This document shows positions 35,201 to 46,498 of a stretch of DNA of 64,000 nucleotides, piece by piece (position 1 is the first letter of the stretch; each line of letters begins with the position of its first letter). Source of the stretch: Rhynchonema sp. JSB1_4 (taxonomy: Eukaryota > Nematoda > Chromadorea > Monhysterida > Xyalidae); contig JASAMV010003281.1 of NCBI GenBank assembly GCA_030248065.1, positions 1 through 64,000 of the forward strand. The letters are read 5' to 3'. The notes under the pieces were generated by a model. That model was not told the DNA's origin. It saw only the letters and a program-made list of their open reading frames with translations, and did no database searches. The position numbers and the translations under genes are program-made.

Positions 35201-38200
35201 TTGCCCGTTTAAATTTCCTTTCGCAGATGGGCGGTGGTGTACTAGGTCATCGTCAGTGCGAATGTCATTGTTATTACAGTCAATCGATTTGTCATCACAA
35301 GAGTGGCGCATTCGTTTCCAACAACACGCCGATGACAAAACGCGTCTGTCGCCGGCTGATGTGCCCTACTTGGTCGAAATCAAGATCATACCGGACGAGT
35401 GAGTCATTTTTTTACTGTGCTTTATTCACAAAGCTTAATGGCAAAACACAGCCAGCGTCATTTACGTATACTGTGTCATGAACAAAGCATTTGAGACCGC
35501 AACAAAAAAAGAGAAATGAAAGGGAACATTTCAGAAACAGCGGCCACCTGAATGCATGCATATTTGGGGAATTTGTGGGCCTAAGCCCAATGACTAAAGT
35601 AGCGGCTATAAAAACAGACACCTTTGTTAGCACAGCCCATCTCGATGCCATGCAACTTGTCTTTACAATTGCTGCCGAATAATAATAATCACATTGTGTT
35701 TGCAGCGGTGTGCCGCCGTACCGTCTGTATCTGATGGCCCCCACGCTGCAAGCCAAACAGCGATGGGTGAATGCACTGCAGGTGGCAACCACAAAGAAAC
35801 AGTTCGCGCGACGCGTCGAATCATTGGTGAGGCTGGCTCTGTTCTATTGTAGAATACCACTTGTAATAAAACATTTCTTATTGTTGTTCGTCCTTCACGC
35901 ACGAAACATCATCCTAACTTTGCAGCGCCTCACCGATGGCACGTTTCTGCGCCTGAATGCGCCGCACAATCTGCTCATTCATTCGTGCTGCATTCTCAAT
36001 GATGATGTGAGCTTGACTGACAAATTGACTGATTTCATATTTCTAATGTTTCACGTGCCTAATACCGTGCCAGTCAGAGGTATCCAACTTGGTAACTGGA
36101 TCGGGCCTGCCTTAGCTACGCAGTTGTTTTCATGGGGATATCCTATTTAGAGATTTTTCTGGTGCCACTGATTTCAACCGGTTTCCGACCGACTGTTGCT
36201 CTGGTCGAACGAAATTAGTGAACAGTAAATTTTCAAATTTAGTAGCCTAAAAGCTACTAAATTTGTATTTTGGCCAAAAAAGCTAGTAAAATGGCTTTTC
36301 GGCGGCCAAAAAGCTGCTAAATTTTTAATTTTACCAGCTTCTTGCTACTAGCCCATTTTGAAAAAATAAACCCTGCCCTGCACAAATTCGTTTGCAGCAA
36401 CGTTTTTGCCACCTGTCTTGATGTCTCACGCAGCCCATATATTCACAGGTGCTGTTGATCGGTTGTGAGGAAGGTCTGTTCTTCACCAACGCCGTCCGCC
36501 CGTCGGTGCCCTTCCGCATTGCTGGTGTTGATGCGGTGTATCAGATTGAAATATTGACTGATGTCGAGACTGTGGTCGTTATTGCTGGTTAGTTGGACCA
36601 ATTGTAATGTGGGTGATGCGCTGACTTCACAGATCAACGAATACAATCAAATTAGCCGTCAGCTGTTTGCACTTGTTGCTGATGTGTGTCCGTGTCACCA
36701 AATAAATTTTTTGGGCAGGTGTCTGGTCACACATCCTTGCTCCCAATTCTGCATAAATTGTGCGTGCAACTGAGACAAATGACTTCAGATTTTGTACTTA
36801 GCTGCCGATTGACAGCCAAGCACCAGTCCGTACACGCGTGGCACTGACTTTCGGAATTCACCATGTCCTTGCACCAGCTCTCACCGTTTCCATCCTGTTC
36901 ATTCAGGCAAAGACCGTCAGATCGGCTACATCCACCTGGCCGAACTCAAACAAGCGTTGATCAGCCAAACACCGGGTGTGCGACCTACATTGGAGCAGGA
37001 CACACAGCTGTGTCATTTGTTCTTGCGTGTCAAATACGATGACGAAATGTGCGTTGAAGGGAATGATTGTGTGTGGAATCTGCCCAGCAAAATGTTCCAA
37101 CAAATTTATAAGTAAAATGTGAAACAAACGGGCACTGATCTTATCAAAGGGATCTTGATCTTGTAAAATCTGAGCGCACAAAGGGAGAAAATTAACAGCA
37201 AACACATTGCAAACATTATTTGTTGGAACTTTATCCGGTTCTCGTTTTGTTGCGCGTGAAGCATGTCCCTCAGCAGCGGCTTGGGCTTACCATTGAGCTT
37301 AAATCCATATTTAAGCTGGAAGGCGCAAGCTGAAACCTGCAAATATCAGCCAATCAATGTCAGTACGTTATGTGCCAATCACCTTAGATTTATCCATATT
37401 TTCAGGTATTTGTGTGCGGCCGATCCCGATCAAATCAACGTGCTTCAGTTCAACAAGCGAATGCAAGTGTTCACGGTGGCACGGGTACGTTATGTACAGT
37501 ATTCACTCAGATGACTTAGCAAGCGTGCCGGGCGCATAAATCTTTATTCCCGAATTTTTCCGCGCAGCTTGCTTTAAAGGGCTCGGGACACAACCGAAGG
37601 AAGGGCAGCAGAGCGCAGTGTTATACATCGTTGGAAAGCACTGTGATAGCATATGTCACGCACAAATGTTAAGCTCCTTAGAGATTCGCTATCTCTTGGT
37701 GGAGCGACTTTTCATTCCAGAAAAAAGTGAATTTTTTCACAACTTGAAACGACCGGTGCAGAAACTACAAATGAGTTGAAAATCAAGTAATACGTGCATA
37801 GGATTACAACGGCTTCGGGATAACTTATCATGAGAACTTCAGTCGCTCAAAGCATTGCTTCACTCGGTGAGGGTGCGAAATGTTCCAAAAATCGGCCACA
37901 TTTTTCGAAAACACAAGTTTGTCTCTAAATTTTGAGGCCGCGCTTTGTGTTGCAGAAATGAAAATGCATTAGAAAAAATAGAGCATTTTCGAAAGTACCA
38001 GAAAATAAGGTTTTTAAATTTTAAAACACTTATATAGCGGCGTGACAGGCCGAAAAAGACCTAAAAATTGCCACTGAACTGCATAGTTGCATTCATTGAC
38101 GGAAATGTGATGTAAATAAGCCACGTATGGCATTGCATTGAAAACGAGAAAGTCAGATAAACGCACAGTCCAACAATCTAGATGAGTTTCAAGACTTCAA

Positions 38201-41200
38201 ACCACATGGTCCGGCTGCTGCAGCCATGCCAGCCTGAATAAGATATTTAACTATAAGTCGTTGCTGTTAAGAACTATTGCATTTTAATAGCATCAAACGA
38301 TGTAACTCTGAATTAGCTATCGAACGATGTATGACATGCCCATACTATCTCTTGTTATGGACAAGAAACGGTCAAAATTCCGAAATCGCACACGGTGACG
38401 TGACGGTTCATTCCAGAATCGTCAAAAAAGCAATTTTTTAACCTCTGCCTTTAAGCGTAAGAATTTATTGGGGCTTGTTATATATCATTCGAAAGCTACT
38501 CCCGAGATACATTGTTTGGTGCTATCACCTTTACGATAGCTGTTAACAATAAGCATTTATAGCTGAATATCATATTCAGGTTAGTATGGCTGCCCCGAGA
38601 GATCTGTAGACCTTGGGGTCTTCGGACCTTGATAGGTTGTTAAAACAGGCGTTTCTCTCATTTTTTTGTTTCGAATCCGATATAATCTGTGGCCTTTATG
38701 TGTCACAATTCTGGCGATGAATGTAACCACCTAATTTAGCGGCAATTTAATGGATTTTTAGGCCTGTCACGGAGCCAGCCATGAGTTAAAAATTTAAAAA
38801 CCTTATTTTCTGGTACTTTCGACAATGCTCTATTTCCCCATTGCATTCTTATTTCCGCAGCGCTAAGCGTGGCCTCGAAATTTAGGGACAAACTTGTGTT
38901 CTCGAAAAATAAGGCCGATTTTTGCAACGTTTCGCACCCTCACCGTGTGAAGCAATGCTTTGAGCGACTGAAGTTGTGATGGTAAGCTATTAGAAAGCTG
39001 TTGTAATCCTATCCATGTGTTACTTGACCTTCAACTCATTTGGGGCTTCTGCACCGGTCGTTCCAATTTGTGCAAAAATTCACTTTTTTCTGGAACGAAA
39101 AGTCGTTCTACCAAGATATAGCGAACCTCCAAGGGGCTTAAAATTTGTGCGTGACATAGGCTGTCGGAATGCTTTCCAACGGTGTGTAACAATATGTCCT
39201 GCTACCCTTCCTTCGGTTATGTCCCGAGCCCTTTAACCTTCTGAAACACCGCTTCAATGAATATGGAGGGCGTTAACCCTGGTCACAAATGTTTTTGGGT
39301 TCATGTGGCCATTGGGTGCGTCAATGGGTGCAGCAGGCCTGTGAGAACAAGTTGAAATTGGCAGCAAACATGCTGTACAATTCAATCAAATATTATCAGC
39401 GCACAAACATTCTGAATCCCTGTTCCCAACATGTTTAATTGTAGCACGTACCCACACGCGAGCCGGTGACGTGCATGATACAAGTGAACGACAAGGTATT
39501 GATTGGAGCTGAACAGTTCTACTTGATGAATCCGGCTGATGCGACACTTAGTGGTTAGTCTTGGTTGATTTTTTACCGTGTTTGTGCTGTAAATACAAAC
39601 CTATTCAATTCTTGGCGGACGCGAACGCTGCATCCGGCGATAGACGTGGCGTTTGTCGTACTTTTTGCCGTATTTTGCGGCAGTTAATTGACGCAATAAT
39701 TTTGACCAGTGTATTTTGTTTTCTTGAACAAATCAACTCTTACAAAATCTGGCTCGCACAAAACTAAGGAAAGTTTGCATCCGTTCTCGGATGCAGCCAA
39801 AAGTTTATATAACCGTCAGGTGCACGCAATCCACAAACAACGCAAAGTAATCAAAACTTGATGTGAACCTATCATTACTATGCGCACGGCATTGCAAATA
39901 TTGCAGTGTTCATCGATGTATCCGATGCATCGCTGTCATCAGTGATGTCGGCATCGGCTCGCAACGAATACCCAACCGATGTCGTTAGATTGACCACCGA
40001 TGCGAATGGACGAAGGGTCAATGAATTGCTGCTCGTGTATCAGAGTTGGTTGAGGTTTATTATTTGGGGTGATCAGGGCATCACAAAAGATATTGCGAAG
40101 AAACGGACGTGCCTATGTATTGTTTTCTGTTTATTTCGTGTTGCTCTTATTGGAAACTCACGTAATTAACAACCTTCACAGCTCTTGGATAAGGCATGTG
40201 GTTCACGTGTAACATCACATTTTGAACTTTATAGATTTTGCGCTTCTAAAAACGCGCATTGGCTTCGTTCGGTTCGGCGATCTTCTTTCTCACCGACCAC
40301 ACTGTAGATCTCTCTTGATGCGTCCACTAATTCTATGGCGCATTCTATTGTTATCATAATGTCATGCACATTGTTGTTTGCAGATTTCGGTGTGTTCGTC
40401 ACGTTGGATGGTCGTCGATCACGAAATGGTGACATTGACTGGGAACGGTCGCCGTTGGAAATCGGTACGTTTTATGGTGTGCAGCAGTGATGTAGTTGGT
40501 CCGAGCAAGAAAGCTAGCTACCTAGCTGGAGGGGTCCGGCACAAGAAAGCTAGCTAGCTAGCCGGGGACCCCGATTTGGGGGGGTATTGGTCCAGAAGTC
40601 AAAAACAGGAGTATAAAATTTGGTCTAAATTATGCTAAAATAAGCCTTAAAATGCGTATTTTTGTGCACGTGTGAGAAAATTTGAACGAATTTGACCATT
40701 TTGTCCCATAAAATGGTCATTTTGGCACTAAAATCAACACTTTTCTTACTTAATGACCGGAGCAAGAAAGCTAGCTAGCCAGTTTGGGGGGTATGGGTTT
40801 CGGAGCAAGAAAGCTACCTAGCAGTTGGGGGGGGTAATACCCCCCATACCCCCCAACCACATCACTGGTGTGCAGAATATAATTTTTGTGTGTTGTAGCA
40901 TGGCGCCTGCTCCGTCTTGGCCGCTAAGCTGTTTCAGAACGTCAGCTACCTAAGCTGCGTTGCGTGCCTACAACGTGCAAATGTATATATTGCTTATGTT
41001 TGCTGCCCGGCGCAGAAATCGCCGTTTGTTTCTGTTCATGACATGCTTATACAGATGAAACAATCTTTTTGCAGCCTACACCTCGCCCTATCTGTACGTG
41101 ATGCACTTTGAATCGATCGAGGTGTTCAATGTGCCCCCATATCACGACTTTGACACACCGTGCGTTTGTATGTTTCTTTCTTTGCTCATACCTAGCATAT

Positions 41201-41995
41201 CATCCACAGCGGCATCAATTGTGACCGGTTCTGTCCTGTCCGATACGTTATTTGCAGCAAAAAAATCACGTGACTAAGCCAAAACACTAAAACAGGACGG
41301 GATCAATTGCGAAGTGCGATATATTGACCTCAATATTCGGCACACGATATTCATTTATCAACATTTGCAGTCTACTAGAACGCATGAATCTGCTGGACGT
41401 GCCGAGTCCGCATGTTTGTGGTCGTGCGCGTCACGCCAACGACGTGTTGATTGCGAGCACACAACTCAACCAGACCGATCTGTTGCTGTACAACGCTGTC
41501 AAACCGTGGGTCATGTTTGCTTGTTCAATGACGTGTAGCAAATGGAGAGAAATAGTCCAGCTAGTTATTTTGGGTCTGTCGTATTTCTCGCATCAGAATA
41601 AGTCATATCTACTTTTTTCTTCTTCCGATGGAAGCGGAGTTTGTCAAGTTTTCTTTTTGATGATTTCTGACAAGGTTTCGCCCATCGTAGAAGTCGGTCT
41701 TTTACTTGTAAAACAGCTTTTACGGTGGTCAAAATTAGTTGGTCAACTCGGCCATTGAGCATGCTGGTTACCGGATATTTCGCCTGTGATCTCTCAATAT
41801 CGCAATCACGTCACGCCTGTGATATTCATCCTAATTAATTCACACTTGATAATTGATACATGGCGATGGCGTATTGTTTTGGACCACATCATCGCAAATC
41901 TTCACACTGAATCTAATTGCAGGTCTGGTGCGGCGAGCAACCCAATCCAATACGTGAAGCGCAAGCTCAGCAACAGAGCAACTTCCTCCAAGTAA
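23281..41995 (+). CDS. CIT: Citron homologue without kinase domain (coiled coil-C1-PH-CNH)
   Basis: Exon starts and ends: 23281-23319, 23909-24025, 25243-25382, 25826-25988, 26120-26236, 26463-26630, 27303-27440, 28429-28524, 28827-28930, 29564-29849, 29934-30026, 30319-30444, 30508-30609, 30828-30998, 31247-31351, 31645-31806, 32026-32118, 32305-32391, 32574-32678, 32779-32869, 33147-33368, 33720-33908, 34337-34556, 34838-34955, 35280-35398, 35706-35826, 35926-36006, 36449-36587, 36907-37048, 37406-37484, 39445-39553, 39907-40044, 40384-40464, 41075-41159, 41371-41505, 41923-41995; 1517 aa in frame. Order: long coiled coil (~55-835), C1 zinc finger (~936-990, HNIPHKW...CAVC...CTEC), PH (~1034-1164), CNH (~1192-1500; NFGVFVTLDGRRSR, SPYLYVMHFES). 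HNIPH before C1 points to citron rather than MRCK/ROCK. Citron links RhoA and anillin at the cytokinetic ring and midbody. No kinase exon lies upstream, where transposons and KMT5A follow. Two introns appear to use GC donors (28525, 32392). Confidence 0.93.
24130..24563. repeat. Inverted-repeat element in citron intron 2
   Basis: CGACACCCAACATCTG...GCCGACACCC (24130-24162) is mirrored by GGGTGTCGGC...CAGATGTCGGGTG (24532-24563). ACACCC words recur between them. Probably a MITE, but no clear target duplication was found. Confidence 0.6.
24745..25151. mobile_element. 407-bp element, TATACTTGCG ends, 8-bp TSD
   Basis: Flanked by GTTGAGGT (24737-24744 and 25152-25159). Ends TATACTTGCG and CGCAAGTATA are perfect inverted repeats. 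The interior is a series of CGGTTTTTT / AAAAAACCG palindromes. The 8-bp TSD suggests hAT or P-like origin, but the tip differs from the other hAT-like elements here. Confidence 0.85.
26739..27157. mobile_element. hAT-like MITE in citron intron
   Basis: Flanked by GGTGCCAG (26731-26738) and GGTGTCAG (27158-27165), one mismatch. Ends CAGTGGTGTCGTT and AACGACACCACTG are perfect. Same termini as 27579-27804, so one family. Confidence 0.9.
27579..27804. mobile_element. hAT-like MITE, second copy of the CAGTGGTGTCGTT family
   Basis: Flanked by GGCAGATG on both sides (27571-27578 and 27805-27812), identical, so a fairly recent insertion. Ends match the 26739 copy but the interior is shorter and different. 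Confidence 0.92.
35201..35270 (+). repeat. Dispersed repeat D, copy 3 (citron intron)
   Basis: TTGCCCGTTT...CGCAGATGGGCGGTGGTG then AGGTCATCGTCAGTGCG, ending 9 bp before the citron exon at 35280, so it sits in the position of the 3' splice region. Confidence 0.7.
36230..36380. repeat. AGCTACTAAATTT-rich repeat in citron intron
   Basis: Alternating AGCTACTAAATTT / GCTAGTAAAAT words on both strands. Its right end, read on the minus strand, resembles 43190-43220 (GGGYTTATTTTTTnAAAATGG), so the two may be one degenerate MITE family. Confidence 0.4.
37578..39232. mobile_element. 1.65-kb foldback element flanked by TTAA
   Basis: Arms of about 500 bp (37578-~38080 and ~38735-39232) are inverted copies: AGGGCTCGGGACAYAACCGA at the tips, GAGGGTGCGAAA and CTTATTTTCTGGTACTTTCG further in. 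Flanked by TTAA at 37574-37577 and 39233-39236, the target of piggyBac-type elements. The ~650-bp centre has no long reading frame. It fills most of the 1.96-kb citron intron between exons 37484 and 39445. Confidence 0.88.
40485..40867. mobile_element. hAT-like MITE with CTAG-rich interior, citron intron
   Basis: Flanked by GTGTGCAG (40477-40484 and 40868-40875), identical. Ends CAGTGATGTAGTTGG and CCAACCACATCACTG, one mismatch. Interior has AAGAAAGCTAGCTAGC blocks near both ends. Confidence 0.92.
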
Positions 41996-42545
41996 AGGCT
42001 TCGCCAGAAATGGTACCTAATTATTACATCTTGCTTGTTTCTGTTTATCTTTGAATTGCTGAATTTGGCTGGCCAATATTTTTCGTCTGGTATAAATTAT
42101 TTTTTTGACAAGGTTTTTTGTTACCTGATCTGTATTTGTCCAATTGTTTGTCGGGTGCTGTGCTGATTGTCCACTGAACTCTCGTTAAGATAAAGTACTC
42201 TCTTGTGCACAGGTTGCATTTTATTTCAAACGGTATCCCACATCAGATATCAATGCTTGTGCTGGTTGATTACCTTGTCTCTTTTTGTAACATTTGGTTT
42301 AATCCCGATCTCTTTTTGATATTGTCTGATCTCTATCTTGGCTTTCCTATTCTGGTACTGTTTTGTGTTCATTGACTTTTTGGAGCTAGTTACATCACTG
42401 ATGGTCTCGTTACAGCAATATTAGCAAACTCATTATTGTATTGTGCGTTTTCTTTCGTTGTAACTCTACTTTTTTGCCGATTTGTGCACCGCACCATGAG
42501 GTTCGCTCATCACTATGGTGATTACCCTGTCGTATTTTCTGTCCC

Positions 42546-42842
42546 GCACGTTTGTATTTGTTTCTTTTGTAATGCGTGTCTCTTTTAGTGTTTCTTCCAC
42601 ATGTCTTAGAGCACTGATTATATCGTAAGTGAATAAACGGTTCCTTGTTTATTTTTGAACTCAGTTTCGTTTCAGAGTGTCACATATCACACAACGCACG
42701 TTGCACGCCTTTGTATTTGCTTCTTTTGTAATGCGTGTGTTTCTTCTACATGTCTTGGAGCATTGATTATATCGTAAATGAATAAACGGTTCCTTATTTA
42801 TGTTTATTGAACTCAGTTTCGTATCAGAGTGTCACATATCAC
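42546..42842 (+). repeat. Tandem duplication of ~145 bp carrying polyA signals
   Basis: Copies at about 42546-42692 and 42703-42842 share TTTGTATTTG/CTTCTTTTGTAATGCG, GATTATATCGTAA and GAATAAACGGTTCCTT. Each carries AATAAA (42632-42637 and 42781-42786). They lie between the citron stop and the CDK10 start and may give two citron 3' ends. Confidence 0.8.
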
Positions 42843-43013
42843 AAACGTGCCCTGATTAACACCAGGCATTTTTACCTGCAAAAAGTTCGGAACATACAAC
42901 GTACGACCACAAGTAATGTTCTTCTTGCTGAGTATTTCAATAAAGAGAGCCACTGGACGCATACAGAATCAATGCATACATATTTCAAATTCGTGACATT
43001 TTGCAGCATCATC

Positions 43014-46000
43014 ATGAACAAATCATTCTCGCACGATGTCCCCGGATCCAGCGATCAGTTGACTTACACGTCGATTGCGACTTGCTCTGAACAATCGCTG
43101 AAATCGGTTGGTTGAGAGTGATTTTTTTTGACGAATGGTCGTTATTAGCCGGCATTCAAGAGGCTGAGATACTCATTTTGCGGTGCAAAGTCCGGGCTTA
43201 TTTTTTAAAATGGCGAAACTCGCCACTTGACCCAAATCGCCAGTAGCGATCTTAAAATTGAAGTGGCGATTACGGAACCGCACGTTGTGCCCTGTAAAAA
43301 GCTAGAGTCGCCAAATGAAAGACCGCAGCACAAATTTTTTTAAGCTTCGAACTAGTAAACGATTAAAATTACGCGATAAGCAGTGTATTAATTACATCAG
43401 TGTTTACCAAAGTGCTCAACCTTGTCATACCATGCAGCTGGCCAAAATAGCCACCTGGCCCGAAATATGTCGTGTGGCAAATTTCAAATGGCGCAATTCC
43501 CAAAAAAGTGGTGTACCGTTGTAAAATGTTTCTAAGCCAATGCGTATCGAATCACCAAGTTAGGAACGGCGGTCACTGAGTCGTACCGCATATGAACGCG
43601 CCAGCTCTGCTTTATACGCCGCACGGCGCCAATATATTTCCGTTTCAACATTTCCTCTCAGTCTCATGTGCGTGGCGCGTGTCGCACGATTGAGGATTTC
43701 GACAAGCTGAATCGAGTCGGGGAGGGCACCTATGGAGTGGTCTATCGTGCACGCGACAACAAATACAACAGAATTGTGGCGTTGAAAAAGCTCAGGTTCG
43801 GTTTTTCTCAGAGTCACAAAGTTCTCTCTCTTAAATTTCACACTCGGTATTGTAATTATGCTCTGAGTTGGTGTGGGCGCAACAAACTAAACTAACTAAG
43901 CTCTCCCTTATGGTAAAAGCGGACCTGTGTGACAACATGTGGCATCGCCTGAATTTCGCAGTTTCCACCTCGGTGCGGTGCGTGATTTTGGCATGCGTTG
44001 CGTTGCGTCTTGCCATTCAACTTTGCGAATGTGGTCTTTTCTTAGAATTAACAGCAGTTTCTTTGCAGAGTTGACAAGGCGACGGATGGCCTGTCGGTCA
44101 GCAGCTTTCGTGAGATCAGCTTGTTGCTCGAACTCTCGCACAAAAACATTGTCAAACTGCACGAGGTCAGTCATTTAATTCTTCATGTCGATGTCTTTCG
44201 TCACCTCGTGGTACAACCAGATTCAGCTCTGATGCTGACTATGCAAACGTCAACCATCTAGCTTCACACATTAACTGCCCGGCGCAGATATGCACGAGCA
44301 GTATGTTTATACATTGCGTACCTGACGCACGGCACTAATATTCTGAATTGCAAATTCAATCCACAACATTTCATACCAACACACAGGTGGTGGTCGGGAG
44401 TGGCCTGGAGCAGAACTACCTTGTGATGGAGTACTGCGAGCAAGACCTGGCCAGTCTGCTGGACAACATGCAAGCGCCGTTCAGTGAGGCACAAGTCAAG
44501 TGCATCATGTTGCAACTGCTCGAGGCTCTCCAGTTTCTGCACGCACATTTTATTGTGCATCGCGATATAAAGGTAATGCGCGCGTCACTGATATTTTGGA
44601 TTGGTTGTAAACAAACTTGCCGATCGGATCGGACAAGACTCTTCTTCTTCACGGGGCTTTTGTGAAGAAAGAAATTTACGCAGGTCTCAAATCTCCTGCT
44701 CACCGATAGTGGCTGCGTCAAATTGGGCGATTTTGGCCTGGCACGTCGTTACGGCGAACCGATGCAGAAAATGACGCCGAAAGTGGTCACGCTGTGGTCT
44801 GTTAATTGTATAACATAAATTGATAGATTTGGTGCTGCGCATATAAGCATCTGTTTGGTGAGCTGACTGTAGGAGGTTCACCAGGGCATCGATAGGGTGA
44901 ATGCAAAAGGTACCCATGTGACCCCAACCCCAAAAATACGTAGGTGGGAGCAGTTTTCCAGACGTGGGCTGTAATCCTCTGTTACTGCAGGCCTGGGAAC
45001 AGGCGGTATTTTTTAAGACACCCATTCTGTGCTTGTATGTGTAGCACTTGTGCTGAAATTTTTAGGTACCGTGCCCCCGAGCTGTTGTTCGGCTCCGAGA
45101 TGCAAACCACGGCAATCGATATGTGGGCAGCTGGATGTATACTTGGTGAACTGCTCATACATCGACCGCTCATGGCTGGAAAAACGGAATTGGCACAGGT
45201 TTGGCTCGATAGGTATTCAACGATCAACGGAATTCACAACGTTTACTTGTCAGTAAGAACAGCCAATGACAGGGCCTGAAATAGTCAACGTCGTGGCCAG
45301 TGTCGACCTTTGTAACCGGATCAGATCTGCTTTGATCACGTGGCTCCTTTCAACTAAGGCTTGTTGTGGCTTTACTGGTGCTGATGTTAGTTTATAGCGC
45401 CGACACCCACTCCATAATACATAAATAAGAAGATTAAGTGAAAGAAGCATAATTACAAGGCCGGGTGTGGAGTTTACGGACATGAAAATACATACAAAAC
45501 AGGGTGTGCAAGTTACGGGAATGAAAAATATATACAAAACCAGGACAGGAAAGGGTGAGAAGGTGGACGAAATCACGGTGCTGGTGCTGATCCCTATCTT
45601 TGTGAATGGACCGTTTGGTATTCTGGTCTTGTCATTTGCAGGTCAACCTAATAATCTCCCTCTTGGGCACGCCGAATGAACAGATCTGGCCGGGTTTCGA
45701 GTCACTACCATTGTTGCGCACATTCACATTGAAACATCAGCCGTACAACAATTTGAAGGAGGTTGGTTCTCAACTGTGGGAACAGTACAGCAACTCTGGG
45801 GACCTGTCGAGAACCGGGTGGCGAATACAGGCGTTTCCTCATTTTCCATCCACCGTTGCAGGTATTCAAAGACGTGTCCGACATCGGTCTAGCCCTACTA
45901 CACGCGCTGTTCATGTACGACCCGGTCAAACGTGCCACGGCCAGTGAATGTCTCAAAAGTGAATATTTCAAATTGCCACCCCTGCCCTGTGATCCAAATA

Positions 46001-46107
46001 TGATGCCCAGTTTTCCGCAACATCGAAATCTCAAACGGAGACCCCTTGAACTGGAAAAAGATGAGATGGTGAAACCGAAAAGATCGGTGGGCAAAACTAA
46101 AAAATGA
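43014..46107 (+). CDS. CDK10: Cyclin-dependent kinase 10
   Basis: Exons 43014-43106, 43662-43795, 44069-44165, 44387-44572, 44684-44796, 45066-45198, 45642-45761, 45862-46107 join in frame to 373 aa. Kinase features in order: [11 protein letters not shown] glycine loop, ALKK lysine, [11 protein letters not shown] (cyclin-binding helix equivalent), [65 protein letters not shown]..., CEQDLASLL and the tail [16 protein letters not shown] are CDK10 hallmarks that separate it from CDK11. In vertebrates CDK10 pairs with cyclin M and limits ETS2; here the partner is not known. The first exon starts at the only ATG in frame with the conserved [11 protein letters not shown] block, but its N-terminus is not conserved, so the start is less sure. 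Confidence 0.95.
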
Positions 46108-46153
46108 CATCAATTATTATTGTTGGTGGCTTGTTATGAAACTGAACGCATGA

Positions 46154-46159
46154 AATAAA
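46154..46159 (+). terminator. Putative polyadenylation signal of CDK10
   Basis: AATAAA 47 bp after the CDK10 stop, followed by a T-rich stretch. CDK10 and the next gene converge, with their signals about 230 bp apart. Confidence 0.7.
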
Positions 46160-46390
46160 CGTTGCAATATATTTTGTCACTTGTGTTTCGTCTGGCAGCT
46201 AAGAAATATGTATAATAATATAGTAATACCACATGTTGTTTTGAGCAATCTAAATGCATGTGTTGGTTGTTAAAAAACACACTTGCTGATGTGCAACTGT
46301 ACAAATCGGTGTCTAAATAGTGGCAGTTTCAAAAAGTTTCACTAATTGGCTATCAAGTCATCATACTGCTTTCATAGTTTCTTTCTTCCC

Positions 46391-46396
46391 TTTATT
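46391..46396 (-). terminator. Putative polyadenylation signal of saposin-like gene 1
   Basis: AATAAA on the minus strand, about 100 bp past the stop at 46499. Confidence 0.6.
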
Positions 46397-46498
46397 CACG
46401 TTTGAGCATTTTATCTTGGGTTGCTGAAAAAGCAGCGTTGTTGACAACCACCTTTATAATGCCGATAATGTCACCATGCAGAGGGTGGACTGTTTCAG

